Assembly (NCBI RefSeq): GCF_023078275.1
Contig: NC_062985.1
Coordinates: 310,001 to 374,000 of the forward strand
Reading direction: 5' to 3'
Length of the DNA: 64,000 bases
From: Leguminivora glycinivorella
Lineage: Eukaryota > Arthropoda > Insecta > Lepidoptera > Tortricidae
Shown here piece after piece: positions 1 to 10,936 of this stretch (positions are counted from its first letter, which is position 1; the number at the start of each line of letters is the position of its first letter). The notes below the pieces were generated by a model. It searched no databases, was not told the DNA's origin, and worked only from the letters and a program-made list of their open reading frames with translations. The translations under genes were made by a program, and so were the position numbers.

Positions 1-111
1 CGTTCCTGAGAAAAAGGGTCTTGACAGACGGACGGACGGACAGACGGACAACAAAGTGATCCTATAAGGGTTCCGTTTTTTCCTTTTGAGGTACGGAACC
101 CTAAAAATAAC
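1..111 (-). repeat. GGTTCCG-family repeat, partial copy
   Basis: A GACGGACGGAC tract is followed by AAGGGTTCCG and then ACGGAACCCTAAAAA. The same layout occurs at 2258, 18348, 19106, 35277, 42124 and 43196. This copy is cut by the window edge, so only one end is visible. It has no coding capacity. Confidence 0.75.
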
Positions 112-731
112 CTTAATTGTATGGAAAAGGAAGTGTAGATCAGGATATTGTAACGGGGTAATGTTTTTTCGTTGTTGTTTTTTTTATAGCTAAAAATTGT
201 GAAATAATGGAAATTCAATTTTTCAAGGGATAATCCCTTAAAGCCTCACATGATTTTAGATTTAGTTTTTCTTACTTATCACCATTTCTATTTGAGCATA
301 AAGGACAAAATCCATACCTAATATTCAGTGATCGGTTTTTTGGATTCACCCTCGCGGGATATCAAGTAGAAAAGTTAATATTGATACGACGAAATTATCT
401 CTAAGGAACTTTTTACTTATACATGGCAACCAGTTAAGACAAAAACTTCTATTATTTTCCTAATCTCTACACTCTAAGCAAAATATATTAGAACCTCCAC
501 AAAGTATTTACCTTACAACTATCATGATATTCATGATGGAAAAAATACTTCAAAATCTTGACATTGACATTTCATTATTTTCTTTGGATTTCAGTTCTAA
601 TTATTTGCTTCTAACTTTTTTTGCCTTTTCTAACAACATTAAGCCCGGATTCCCGAGGCATATCCATACTAACATAATGATTGAGGTCGTTCACCCCATG
701 TCGAATCCAAAAAACCGATCACTGCTAATAT
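112..731. other. no recognisable feature
   Basis: AT-rich sequence with short unsupported ORFs. I see no repeat shared with the rest of the window and no protein motif. Confidence 0.5.
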
Positions 732-931
732 TATAAATGGAAAAGTGTGTGTCCGTTTGTTTGTCCGTCTTTCACGGCAAAATGGAGCGACGAAAGTTGA
801 AAGGATGCTGGAGAGTGACATAGGCTACTTTTTGTCTCTTTCTAACCCCCCACAAATGGGGGTGGAATTTTGTATGGATCATTCCGCAGTTTTCGAATGT
901 AACGCGAGCGAAGCCGCGGGCAAAAGCTAGT
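732..931 (+). repeat. short retroposon-like repeat (TAATATTATAAATGG ... GCAAAAGCTAG)
   Basis: One end is TATTATAAATGGAAAAGTG, followed by a TGTCCGTCTTTCACGGC block and the GGAGCGACGA motif. The other end is GCGAAGCCGCGGGCAAAAG. Near-identical copies lie at 11868, 22808, 23981, 50236, 51986 and 52384, with partial copies at 28205 and 31125. It is a common lepidopteran repeat type. The small ORF at 745-930 is only this repeat and is not a gene. Confidence 0.8.
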
Positions 932-965
932 ATACTATAAAACCAGATAAACTCTGACCTCTATA

Positions 966-1196
966 GGCACTGGTCCCACCGCGAGCTAGTAAGCTATGAG
1001 CTATCGGCTATAAAAACGAACAAAAGATAATCACTCCCGTGTAAATAAAAGAGACACGGCGATGTTTATAGTTACTCGCCCAGCGGTGAGCTATCAATAT
1101 CGCCGTGTCTCTTTTATTCGCACGGGGGTGTTTATCTTTTGTTCGTTTTTATAGCCGATAGCTCATAGCTTACTAGCTCGCGGTGGGACCAGTGCC
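966..1196. mobile_element. 231-bp foldback MITE, GGCACTGGTCCCACC termini
   Basis: The two halves are nearly perfect reverse complements, starting GGCACTGGTCCCACC and ending GGTGGGACCAGTGCC. They are flanked by ATA on each side, a possible 3-bp target duplication. The short duplication and GG start resemble PIF/Harbinger MITEs. A partial copy lies at 12427-12561. Confidence 0.8.
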
Positions 1197-1826
1197 ATAC
1201 ATTGGGGAATAAGACAGCGGGACTTCACTGAAGTGATTTTTCAATGAGTACGATTAAAGTATGAGCTCTTGATTTTTCCAATAAATTCCTATTAGCGGGT
1301 GTCAAACTAATCCGCGGTCGGGCTAATCGCGCGGTTTCATCGGCGCCGGCGCACGCCAGTGTTAAGGCGCAGTCACTAATACCACTACCTAATTTTGTAA
1401 TCATAAGCATAACCAAAGAGGATCGAGTATTATAGAGAGTTACTGTCGAAGTAAAATGTGTAATCACAGTGCATAGACTGCCATCTCTTGGCACAGGCTT
1501 AAAACTTTTGAACCTCAGTTTTGACAATTTGGCCCATATTCTTAGCTTGATATGTGCTAAAATGTCAAATATTAATATTAGCGCCATCTAGCTGAGCGTA
1601 CCCCAAAGGTGTAATGCCATCTAGACCACCGTACCTTTTTCAGTATGGTACTGAGGTACGTTTTTTTTCTGTCTATACGGAGTTATATATGTCTTTGCCA
1701 GAACTTAGGACCCATTTAGTCCTATGTAAGTATATTTTAATTATTTGTACATAATCTAAATCCTTCATAGGGTATATTTAAACGTTGAATAGAAGAATAT
1801 AAATAGAAGTTTATGTCGTAGGAAAC
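1197..1826. other. no recognisable feature
   Basis: A 120-codon minus-strand ORF at 1225-1587 has no motif I recognise, and nothing nearby supports a gene. I treat this stretch as unannotated. Confidence 0.45.
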
Positions 1827-2186
1827 AGGATCAAAGGTTTATGCGTCGTTGGACTAAAAGTAAATATGGCGATGTATAAAAATGTCTACTTGCATAAGTT
1901 CGGGCGTATATAATTTTGACGAAGTATAAAAATGTGCATCTGTATATTAGACCAAATATAAATATGTTGCGACACTAAAAGTAAATGTGGCGATATATTT
2001 TAAAATTACTCTTTGTTATATTTATTATGAGAAACGAAAATGTATGCATGTAAAATTTATTAAGGAATTAAATGGCTAAAATTATAACAATAATCGCTTT
2101 CTCAAGAAGGTCGTCCGCAGGCAGTGAGCCAAGATTAGATAGTCTGTCAACTTGGTGAAATAGGGGCCTGGACCTATGTAAAGAAA

Positions 2187-3117
2187 GTAGTCATTTTTAT
2201 ATTCCGACTTGATAAGACTTAGACATTTGTATACTTTGAAAGTAGTCATTTTTAGGGTTCCGTAGTCAACTAGGAACCCTTATAGTTTCGCCATGTCTGT
2301 CTGTCCGTCCGTCCGTCCGTCCGTCCGTCCGTCCGTCCGCGGATAATCTCAGTAACCGTTAGCACTAGAAAGCTGAAATTTGGTACCAATATGTATATGA
2401 ATCACGCCGACAAAGTGCAAAAATAAAAAATGGAAAAAAATGTTTTATTAGGGTACCCCCCCTACATGTAAAGTGGGGGCTGAAATTTTTTTTCATTCCA
2501 ACGCTAACGTGTGATATATTGTTGGATATGTATTTAAAAATGAATAAGGGTTTGCTAAGATCGTTTTTTGATAATATTTATATTTTCGGAAATAATCGCT
2601 CCTAAAGGAAAAAAAAGTGCGTCCCTCCCCCTCTAACTTTTGAACCATATGTTTAAAAAATATGAAAAAAATTACAAAAGTAGAACTTTATAAAGACTTT
2701 CTAGGAAAATTATTTTGAACTTGATAGGTTCAGTAGTTTTTGAGAAAAATACGGAAAACTACGGAACCCTACACTGAGCGTGGCCCGATACGCTCTTGGC
2801 CGGTTTTATATTCCGACTTGATAAGACTTAGACATTTGTATACTTTGAAAGTAGTCATTTTTATATTCCGACTTGATAAGACTTAGACATTTGTATACTT
2901 TGAAAGTAGTCATTTTTATATTCCGACTTGATAAGACTTAGACATTTGTATACTTTGAAAGTAGTCATTTTTATATTCCGACTTGATAAGACTTAGACAT
3001 TTGTATACTTTGAAAGTAGTCATTTTTATATTCCGACTTGATAAGACTTAGACATTTGTATACTTTGAAAGTAGTCATTTTTATATTCCGACTTGATAAG
3101 ACTTAAACATTTTGAAG
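2187..3117. repeat. 55-bp tandem repeat array inside element A
   Basis: The period is 55 bp: TTCCGACTTG starts at 2811, 2866 and then every 55 bp to 3086, giving six consecutive units. Another unit lies at about 2187-2257, separated by the inserted repeat at 2258-2807. Neighbouring units are almost identical, which implies recent amplification or homogenisation. Confidence 0.9.
2258..2807 (+). repeat. GGTTCCG-family repeat, full-length copy
   Basis: It begins AGGGTTCCGTAGTCAAC, carries a (TCCG)n tract, and ends ACGGAACCCTACACTGAGCG followed by a small hairpin and GGCCGGTTTT. It interrupts the 55-bp array, so it is younger than that array. It has no ORF. Its superfamily is unresolved. Confidence 0.85.
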
Positions 3118-3220
3118 TATTGGCTTTCTAATACTCGGACCAATTTTTATTTTATATGTAGACTTTTTTATACATCGCCATATTTACTTTTAGTCCAACG
3201 ACGCATAAACCAGGATCAAA

Positions 3221-3691
3221 TTTTCTGAAATGAATTGTGGTAAAATTATTTCAAAAGGTTACATATTTGAGTTGTGCCAGCAACGATTTCTTGTTCTAAA
3301 TTTCGTTGTGTAAAGTTGGAACAATTTCAGACATACCGTGCCGTGCCCTAACTTGCTTATTTCACTCCACAGTTTACCGTAACCATCGAGCCAACCTCCC
3401 CTTAACCAACACGTCACGCTCGGCCGCCCTATGCAAATGGTCAGGAGAAATTCCAAGATGCTATCCACATGCGGTCGAACCGATAACTTCAGCGTTTTAA
3501 CATTTGACTCGAAAGTTGTTCACGTGCTACTGCGTTACGCATGCAATAGGTTATCAAATATAAATCGGAAATGGGTACAGAATACAGTATGTATCTGAAC
3601 AAGTCAACAAAGAGCAAACACGCAAAGCAAGAGTAAATAGGTATCTCATAGGTAAGCGTGCTCCACCGTAAACCGCATCATCACTTACCAT
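3221..3691. other. no recognisable feature
   Basis: Two short overlapping ORFs on opposite strands carry no recognisable motif. No repeat shared with the rest of the window was seen. Confidence 0.4.
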
Positions 3692-3837
3692 CAGCCGGCG
3701 TATCATGCTTCCAATTTTATCACTTATCCACGTGGATAAGACATCTGTCACTCTCACACTGACATACTTATCAAAGCGTGACGGGTACTTTATCCACATA
3801 GATAAGTGATAAAATTGGAAGCATGATACGCCGGCTG
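3692..3837. mobile_element. 146-bp foldback MITE, CAGCCGGCGTATCATG termini
   Basis: Long inverted arms run from CAGCCGGCGTATCATGC to its reverse complement, with CTTATCCACGTGGATAAG-like sequence inside. A second copy lies at 39540-39686. The 99-codon ORF over it is a by-product of the palindrome. Confidence 0.85.
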
Positions 3838-4071
3838 GTGTGATCGTGGTCAAACGTCTACCTATTCATACAAAAAAAAAAAAAACACCCGTTAACGTTT
3901 AGCTCACACCATAGATTAAATGTAAGAAGATCATACCATCCCATACATACATAAAAATGCGACCGTCTAAGAACGAGCATACACTACACCACACATAGAT
4001 GGCGCCACAAAAAAAGTCTTGCAGCTTTCGATTATACTTGTAGATGGCGTTCTGTCACTTTTGACATAGAT

Positions 4072-4195
4072 TTTTTTTTATGGGATAGGAGGCAAACGAG
4101 CAGACAGGTCGCCTGATGATAAGCGATCACAGCCGTTCATGGACACCCGAAACACCAAAGGTGTCGGAGGTGCGTTGCCGGCCTTTAAAACCTTT
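4072..4195 (+). repeat. interspersed repeat (GTCGCCTGATGATAAGCGATCAC)
   Basis: Starts at a T-rich run followed by ATGGGATAGGAGGCAAACG and ends GTGCGTTGCCGGCCTTT. A second copy is at 42656-42776 and a diverged inverted copy at 5625-5830. The homopolymer at one end suggests a retroposon 3-prime end read backwards. Confidence 0.7.
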
Positions 4196-4549
4196 TTAGC
4201 TTTTTTTATGTCTCGAAAGTAACACTTAACGCCAATCTACTTCGTAACCTTTGTTGATATTGCACATCCAATTTTGAGGGGGTCCGGCTCGTTTTCTGTT
4301 TATACTGAGGACTTTTCTGGTCATGTGATCCTCGGGCCTTCTCATAACGTGTCTCATTCTCTATTACGAACTGGCTTTTTTTTTATTAGCATGTTGCCAA
4401 AGTCAGCCGGCCAGTACGTCGCCGGCCGGCGTGCGTGACTCTCGCATCGGCCGTATCGATCCGGCGCAATGCGGAACAGCTGATTTGCCATTACTTTACA
4501 CTATTTCACTACAAATAACCAGGCCAGTTTTAACAACGTTACGTAGCCG

Positions 4550-4840
4550 AATGGCATTCTACCATCGGACTCTTAGACGCACGGCCGGTCTCCATCCTTA
4601 CTTGGTGGATATTCCACGAATCCGCACGAAGCGCTTTGCTTCTTCTTTTCTTATGCGCACTGCCAAGGAGTGGAATTCCTTGCCGGCGGATATATTTCCG
4701 AGTTCATATAACCCGGCAACCTTCAAATCAAGAGTGAACAGGCATCTTCTGGGCGAGCTCACTCCATCGTAGGCCACGTCTTTGCCTTTGGCTAGTCTGT
4801 GGCCAAGAGTAAGCCAATTTATAATAAATAAAAAAAAACG
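4550..4840 (+). pseudogene. 3-prime end of a Jockey-like LINE reverse transcriptase ORF
   Basis: The reading frame 4431-4771 ends with RRTAGLHPYLVDIPRIRTKR and then TAKEWNSLPAD ... FKSRVNRHLLGE. This matches, from memory, the conserved C-terminus of Jockey-type non-LTR reverse transcriptases in insects. The RT core (YADD, LGPLL) is absent, so this is a 5-prime-truncated insertion. The stop is followed by about 60 bp of 3-prime UTR and an AATAAATAAAAAAA tail at about 4828-4838. Confidence 0.75.
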
Positions 4841-4985
4841 CTCAGGAAACGAAACGCTCGTAGATATCTATCTCTATCGCTCGTGCGTGTTGGCGCGACA
4901 GAGCCAGACTACCTTTCGCGGCGTTTCGTTTTCGTTTCGCGTCGCAGAAATACCATTCGGTTACGGCACCAGGAGGGGCGACAGA
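4836..4985. mobile_element. foldback repeat, CGCTCGTAGATATCTATCTC family
   Basis: Carries the block TATCTCTATCGCTCGTGCG, the CGCGACAGAGCCAG motif and CCATTCGG near the end. Other copies lie at 6318-6760 (split), 23337-23463, 52588-52648, 63107-63250 and 63797-63950. The best-preserved copy (63797) starts and ends with inverted TAGCCGAATGGCA-like arms. Confidence 0.7.
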
Positions 4986-5088
4986 TGGAATATATCGTAG
5001 TTTGAAGTAGGCGCTTTGGGTAAAATATGTATGAATTAAGAATATCGCTAAAGGTACTTAATCACGGTCTATATCCCGGTCAATATAA

Positions 5089-5200
5089 GTGCGTTTTCAC
5101 ATTATCCGTTTATACATTAAGGAAGCCATAATTATTTGTTTTTTCCTTTGAAATCCTTCCGACTTTCGATATCGGATCGGATCGGATAGTGTGAAAACGG
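5089..5200. mobile_element. foldback MITE, GTGCGTTTTCAC / GATATCGGATC family
   Basis: Starts GTGCGTTTTCACATTATCCG and ends CGGATAGTGTGAAAACGG, the inverted complement. Three more copies lie at 40412, 45686 and 50882. Confidence 0.8.
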
Positions 5201-5202
5201 AT

Positions 5203-5371
5203 TAAAATTTTGAAAAAAACCCCGACCGCGACATAGTGCACCGATTTTCATAAAACATGGCTAAGAACACCCCCGACTAACTCAGCTTTCAAACATAAAA
5301 AACTAAATCGAAATCGGTTTATCCGTTCGGGAGCTACGATGCCACAGACAGACACACACACAGACAGACAA

Positions 5372-5414
<43 letters not shown>

Positions 5415-5459
5415 CGTCAAACTTATAACACCCCTTCGGTTTTTGCGTCGGGGGTTAAA
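5203..5459 (+). repeat. CCCCCGAC-family repeat
   Basis: Starts TTAAAATTTTGAAAAAAACC and CCCGACCGCGACATAG, passes GGGAGCTACGATGCCACAGA and a (CAGA)n tract, and ends GCGTCGGGGGTTAAAA. Other copies lie at 14276, 15158, 26935, 44472, 59338 (partial), 60840 and 63402. It is non-coding. Confidence 0.85.
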
Positions 5460-5624
5460 AATAACCGTGAATCATTCCAAACTTTTAAGGATGTCGCTGT
5501 CAAAGGAAGGACCTGTGGAACCGAAATAAATCACAAATTAACATTTCACGTAAACTGTGGAATGAACTGCTGTATTTCCGAACCATCAAATATTCAAGAA
5601 AAGCGTACACCCATCGTAAAAGCC

Positions 5625-5830
5625 GGCAACGCACCTCCGGCACCTATTTCTCGAAGCTACAAATTGCAATTTACAAGTGGTAGTCAATGTCTAATATGAC
5701 AAGTTGGAAAGAGACTTCCGCTTGTAACTTGTAACTTTCAGTTTTGAGAAAGGCCACTGGTGTTTCGGGTGTCCACGGCGGCAGAGATTGCTTACCATCA
5801 CGCGACTAGTCTGCTTGTTTGCCTCGGACA
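5625..5830 (-). repeat. diverged inverted copy of the 4072 repeat
   Basis: GCCGGCAACGCACCTCCGG at the left and GGTGTTTCGGGTGTCCACGG further right are reverse complements of blocks at 4072-4195. About 110 bp of extra sequence lies between the two blocks. Confidence 0.6.
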
Positions 5831-5911
5831 AAAAACGAATACCCCTACCTAATAGATATCGTTTAGTCTTCCTGAAGCATTATTAGAGTCGGGCTGTACT
5901 CGAGTAAGTTC

Positions 5912-6180
5912 ACTGACACATACATACATACAATCACATACATACAATCACGCCTGTATCCCATAAAGGGGTAGGCAGAGCACATGAAACTACTCAAGTT
6001 TCAGTGCCACTCTTGGCAAATAAATGGTTGAAAGAAAACGAAACTGTGACATTGCAGTGACAGGTTGCCAGCCTCTCGCCTACGCCACAATTTAACCCAT
6101 ACAGTCGCTTTCTACGACACCCACGGGAAGAAAGGGGGTGGTGAAATTCTTAACCCGACACACACACACACACACACACA
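5912..6180 (-). repeat. retroposon with (CATA)n tail and (CA)n microsatellite
   Basis: A CATACATACA tail is followed by CACGCCTGTATCCCATAAAG, the GGCAGAGCACATGAA block and CAGTGCCACTCTTGGC. The same order occurs at 25713 and, inverted, at 45892. A (CA)n tract lies at about 6159-6180. Confidence 0.65.
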
Positions 6181-6317
6181 CTTCACTGACACAATACGCA
6201 ATATTTACAACTTTGAGCTGCCGAAAGTTTTATGTACCCGGGAAAAGCGTAGCAACTTATAGTTTTCGTATACCCAAATGTGATTATTATGGATACACGG
6301 TTTATTCCATTCAGTGT

Positions 6318-6760
6318 GCGTAGCCGAATACACAGACGCTCACGAAACGCTCACGAAACGCTCACGATAATATCTCCTTCGTAGCTTTTAGGGATGTACC
6401 GACTATTGATTTGGCTTTGGAGATTTTTTTCTGTGATGATCACAGATATCTGGTCTTTTGATTGACAAAGGTATTAACGAATCGGTACAAAACACAATTA
6501 TATCAGCTGTTAATTTATTTTTGTACTGTTTTTCTATCACTTATAAAGTGCCGACTAATTGGCCTTTTTCGCCGACTAATCGCCGACTACAAATGTGGCC
6601 GAATAGTCGGCTTTCCCGACTAGTCGCTGACTAGTCGGTACATCCCTAGTAGCTATCTATCTCTATCGCTCTTGCGTATTGGCGCGACAGAGCCAGCCTA
6701 TCTTTCGCGGCGTTTCGATGACGTTTGGCGTCGCACAAATGCCATTCGGTGACTGGGCTC
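6318..6760. mobile_element. TAGCCGAAT-family foldback interrupted by another element
   Basis: The outer repeat runs from CGTAGCCGAATACACAG to GCACAAATGCCATTCGG and matches the 63797-63950 copy. It is split by the element at 6387-6648. Confidence 0.7.
6387..6648. mobile_element. 262-bp MITE, AGGGATGTACCGACTA termini
   Basis: Inverted ends AGGGATGTACCGACTA and TAGTCGGTACATCCCT are flanked by GTAGCT on both sides (6381-6386 and 6649-6654), a candidate 6-bp target duplication. The interior repeats CCGACTAATCG-like words. The termini resemble hAT MITEs, but hAT elements normally give 8 bp, so the superfamily is uncertain. Confidence 0.7.
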
Positions 6761-8036
6761 GCCTTACTTAAACGTTTACGTACTCGTATTCGTTATCTAT
6801 GACCTCATGCCAAAATCCTGACAAAATTAAGTATGATCCTGGAATACTGCTATTAAACAGGTTAGATAAACAATTTTATTATGCCTTAAGATGATAATGT
6901 GTGGGCAGCACAGCACTAGTCGTGAACCTACTAGTAGTAAATAATTGAGGTGATGTGTATGTCGCAGTAAGATAGATAAAGCCGTTATATAGTTATAACC
7001 CTAGGAATATAATTATACGTCGTAACATAGTTAAACGAAAGCGATTAATTGCTATCTTACTAGGAATATAACTATAATACTAAACTAGTTTAGTCATATA
7101 GTTATATGACTGGATTCAGTTTAGTGAAATGATTGTAGACAGGAGTGCAGCGGTGCGGCGGAGGTATAGTTATGTCGCAGTAAGATAGATAAAGCCGTTA
7201 TATAGTTATAACCCTAGGGATATAATTATATGTCGTAACATAGTTAAACGAAAGCGATTAATTGCTATCTTACTAGGAATATAACTATAATACGTTACTA
7301 GTTTAGTCAAATAATTATATGACTGGATTCAGTTTAGTGAAATGATTGTAGACAGGAGTGTGGCGGTGCGGCGGAGGTATAGTTATAACCCCAGTGATAT
7401 AATTATATGCGTTAAACAAACAAACCACAGTGAAGAATTGTTTAGGGCAAGAATTTGTTAATTATTTCCAATTCAATGTGCTTATTCTCTCTAAACACAC
7501 AGACGGATGGACAGAGTCGCGACATAAGGGTTCCTTTTGATTTTTTTTGGTATAGAACTATAAAGAACCGGGACTTCCGGTTCCAGTCCCACTTAGACAC
7601 GTATTATAATTATATCCCTAGATTAAGTTTAATCCAGTGATATAATTATGTAACTAAACTAGTACCTACCGTATTATAATTATATTCCTAGTAAGATGGT
7701 TATGAATCGATTTTGTTTAGCTATGTTACGGCATATAATTATATCCCTAGGGTTATAACTATACCTCTGCCGCACCGTCGCACTCCTACCTACAATCATT
7801 TCACTAGACTGAATCCAGTCATATGACTATATGACTAAACTAGTAACGTATTATAGTTATATTCCTAGTAAGATAGCAATTAATCGCTTTCGTTTAGCTA
7901 TGTTACGACGTATAATTATATTCCTAGGGTTATAACTATATAACGGTTTTATCTATCTTACTGCGACAGTTATAACCCTAGGGATATAAGGGAGCGATTC
8001 AGAACCATCTTACTAGGAATATAATTATAATACGGT

Positions 8037-8103
8037 ATTTAAAATTGCAAACGGGACTTAATCGCGTATTACTATGTATTAAGTCCCGTTTGCAATTTTA
8101 AAT
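8037..8103. repeat. short perfect hairpin (TTGCAAACGGGACTTAAT)
   Basis: TTTAAAATTGCAAACGGGAC and its reverse complement are separated by about 15 bp, giving arms of roughly 25 bp. Related sequence (GCGATTAAGTCCCGG) appears near 28907. Function unknown. Confidence 0.65.
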
Positions 8104-8619
8104 ATGTGTAAAAATCGTGAAAGTTTAAATCAGTGTTTTATAATACGTATAGCGGGACGATTTGGAATAACAACATCGTCACTGACGTTAGAACAAAGTT
8201 TATTTTGTATCGATCCGAACATAGTACACAAGGTTTGGTTACTAAACAAACGAATCCAAGCTATATTAGTTAAAACGTAACAGTTAGGGCATGCTCCCGG
8301 TATTTCCCGGTTCTTGATTTCCCGGGAAATCCCGGTAATTTAATCGCGGTAACAAATTTAAACCCAACATTCAAAATGACAAGGTTGTAATTAGGTACGA
8401 GTTCAATTTGTTATGACTTATGATAAACATTAAGATTAAACTGACAAACAACGTCAAACTCGTATAACGGAAAAAGTATCGTCCAAGTAACCAGCCAGTA
8501 TTAATACCCCTAAATACTGAAAAAGGTAAGCAACCTCTAGCAATGCGATATACACAATGTCGCATTACGAATACAATAGAATGGGCACGTAAAAAATAAC
8601 TAATAATACAAATTAAACA

Positions 8620-9050
8620 ATAGTTATTTGTTATACAAGGGGGCAAAGTTGTATTTTAACGCCGAGTGTGGAATTGAAAAACGAGCAAGTGAAAGGATTC
8701 TATAGTTGAACCACGAGCGAAGCGAGTGGTTCGAGAATAGAATCCTGAACTTGCGAGTTTTTTTACACACGAGAAGTAAAATACATTTGCACCCGAGTGT
8801 AACACAAAACTTTTCCCCACACTATAGCGAGGAAACTACAACGCAAAAAATGCGTTTATCACTGCTTCCAGTAGTTCCACAGGTGGTAAATCATCTTCAT
8901 TACTAGATTCACCTACTTTTATCAATTTTAAAGCAGTTAATTTGACTTTATTCAAGGTCAAATTACTTTACCCACTAGTGGATAAAATGCGTTTTTACCC
9001 GCTGGTATTAAAGGACAAAACACGTGTTTCCGAGCTAGTGAGGGGAAAAA
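8620..9050 (+). mobile_element. MITE copy lacking its right end (TAGTTATTTGTTATAC)
   Basis: Matches the copy at 38551-39245 along about 430 bp, including the ACGAGCGAAGCGAGTGG block and the CCCACTAGTGGATAAAATGC block. The right inverted end present at 39195-39245 is missing here. The ORFs at 8706-8906 and 8942-9124 are repeat sequence. Confidence 0.8.
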
Positions 9051-9512
9051 AATATTACCCCCATCAAGATATAGCTCAATCGATTCTACTCTCGATTCTG
9101 AACAAACTGATTTCAGGTTTTTAGTGTTAAGTGAAACACGGTGTATAACTATATTACTTAACTAGAGACGTATTATAATTATATCCCTAGACTAAGTTTA
9201 ATCCAGTGATATAATTATATAACTAAACTAGTAACGTATTATAATTATATTCCTAGTAAGATGGTAAGGAATCGCTTTCGTTTAGCTATGTTACGGCATA
9301 TAATTATATCCCTAGGGTTATAACTATACCTCCGCCGCGCCGCCGCACTCCTGCCTACAATCATTTCACTAAACTGGATCCAGTCATAACAAGATAACAA
9401 TTAATCGAAGAAGTAAGATAGCAATTAATCGCTTTCGTTTAACTATGTTACGACGTATAATTATATTCCTAGGGTTATAACTATATAACGGCTTTATCTA
9501 TCTTACTGCGAC

Positions 9513-10334
9513 ATGTATATTGTGTATGGTATTCTTAATAAAATATAAACGCATAGAGAACAGCGTATAAAAACTGCAGCCGCCTCGTTATGTTAACGAG
9601 GCTGATGTCAAGATGGTGTAGCGACACCAAAAAAAACTTAAATAGGTGTGATTTACTTCATTTAAAAAATTTATAAATTCTCACTTTACAAATGGAGAAC
9701 TATAATATTTAGATACTGACGTTTAAGGGCGTTCCCTGAGCCAATGACCTTCGATTTGAATCCATATTGATATTAAGATAGTGTCTAAAGCCTATCATAT
9801 TAACCACATCGCCTTAAAGCAAAATATTAGTATCTCATTACTTCATAGCTCATTGTTTTTGTGATATTTGGCATCAAAGTTGAACAATTTTAAGGTTACC
9901 TGTGCTTTAATTAGTTTAAAATTAAAATCTCTCTTGAATTATTAGAAAAGCCAAAGGTAAATCCAAACATGTCGATTTCATGTAGGTATGTAACACCATT
10001 CACTAAGATCAAATTTCGACAAAAGTGTTTTTTTAGACCATGTTTAAAAATTAATAAAAAATAAGTTTTTTTTTAATATGGCTCTTACTAATAGAGTTAA
10101 AAGATTGAAGAACCGATGGCCATTGGTCTTATAATTCTATCTGCAAATTTAGGAAATTTCAACTCAACTTGTCAAAGTTCGATAAAAATCGTGTCGAGCC
10201 CCTTAACTAACTGATCATGATAAATACGGAAGTTTCCAAAAAAAATACGAAGGAGAATCAACATAGCCCTTTAATCATAGGCCTCGCTTCCAGTACACCA
10301 CTTGTCCAGGTCCCGAGCTTTTTTCGGCCACTGT
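9513..10334. other. no recognisable feature
   Basis: AT-rich, without shared repeats or coding motifs that I can see. Confidence 0.45.
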
Positions 10335-10686
10335 GGCCCTTTTCTCGAAAGGTACAAGCCTTGTAATACAAGTGTTTCCATGACAACTGATGTGTCATCA
10401 TCATCATCATCATCATCATTTCAGCCATTAATCGCCCACTGCTGAGCATAGGCCTCCCTTCGTGTACGCCACTTATCCCGGTCCTGGGCTAATCTCGTCC
10501 AGAAGTGCCCCGCAGTTTTTCAAATGTCGTCCACCCAACGAGCCAACGGATGCCAGTGACTGTGTGTGTTCTTATCTTTGTACAATAAAGTGTATTACTA
10601 CTACTACTACTACTACAACCCATACGATTTGACAGTTCGCGCACTTGTAATACAAGGCTTGTACCTTTCGAGAAACGGGCCCCAGA
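10335..10686. mobile_element. GGGCCCGTTTCTCGAAAGG foldback MITE split by a retroposon
   Basis: Left half TTTCTCGAAAGGTACAAGCC and right half GGCTTGTACCTTTCGAGAAA match the intact copies at 31497-31764 and 40896-41014. The middle (about 10387-10616) is foreign, with ACAAC on both sides. It carries LINE 3-prime sequence, an (ATC)n run and a (TAC)n tail. Confidence 0.75.
10395..10552 (-). pseudogene. LINE reverse transcriptase C-terminus fragment with stop
   Basis: The minus strand reads ARWVDDI-stop-KTAGHFW, then AQDRDKWRTRREAYAQQW and a stop, followed by (GATGAT)n. This resembles the C-terminal tail of insect RTE-type LINE proteins, which often end in GAT-type repeats. An in-frame stop and lack of the RT core mark it as a dead, truncated copy. 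Confidence 0.65.
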
Positions 10687-10819
10687 TATGACCCACAACT
10701 TTCCAAATGCCGCCGAATGAGCCGAACTAATATAAAAATACTTATATCTTATCAATTAAAATGTTATTTTTATTACTAACAACTGAAACGATCGAATCAC
10801 TTTCCTCTGCTAACCCAAT

Positions 10820-10926
10820 TTCATTCAATAAATTCATCACATCAGCCGAAAGACGTCCACTGCTGGACATAGGCCTCCCCCAAAGATTGCCACAATGACC
10901 TGTCCTGCGCCACCCGCATCCAGCGG
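10820..10926 (-). pseudogene. second LINE reverse transcriptase C-terminus fragment
   Basis: The minus strand encodes WMRVAQDRSLWQSLGEAYVQ followed by QWTSFG and a stop, then GATGTGATGA. It is the same C-terminal signature as at 10395-10552 but from a different subfamily. Confidence 0.65.
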
Positions 10927-10936
10927 ACTCCTGCAA

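Larger units (their letters stand above)
1836..3211. mobile_element. 1.38-kb non-autonomous DNA transposon with 9-bp target duplication (element A)
   Basis: The left end GGTTTATGCGTCGTTGGAC (1836-1889 with its continuation) is repeated inverted at 3158-3211. The 9-mer AGGATCAAA sits directly outside both ends (1827-1835 and 3212-3220), so the boundaries are precise. The interior is built from diverged copies of short words such as AAATATGGCGAT and TAAAAATGT, plus a 55-bp tandem array. No transposase is encoded. A 9-bp duplication is typical of Mutator-like elements, but the superfamily call is inference. A GGTTCCG-family repeat has inserted in the array (2258-2807). Confidence 0.85.
6961..9512. 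mobile_element. 2.55-kb palindromic element built from ATAATTATATCCCTAG words (element D)
   Basis: GTCGCAGTAAGATAGATAAA starts at 6961 and its complement ends at 9512. Between them, units of about 200 bp recur in both orientations (6961, 7172, and inverted at about 7668-7975 and 9160-9512). All are rich in the word ATAATTATATCCCTAG. Flanks ATGTGTAT and ATGTATAT could be an imperfect 8-bp duplication, or TGTA a 4-bp one. It contains a hairpin (8037) and a separate MITE (8620). No transposase ORF is present. Confidence 0.75.

Noticed and set aside
1225..1587. 120-codon minus-strand ORF
   Set aside because: No motif, no splice or promoter support, and no second copy. Chance ORF is the simplest reading.
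2805..3117. Regularly spaced repeats considered as a CRISPR array
   Set aside because: Units are contiguous 55-bp tandems without variable spacers, inside a eukaryotic transposon.
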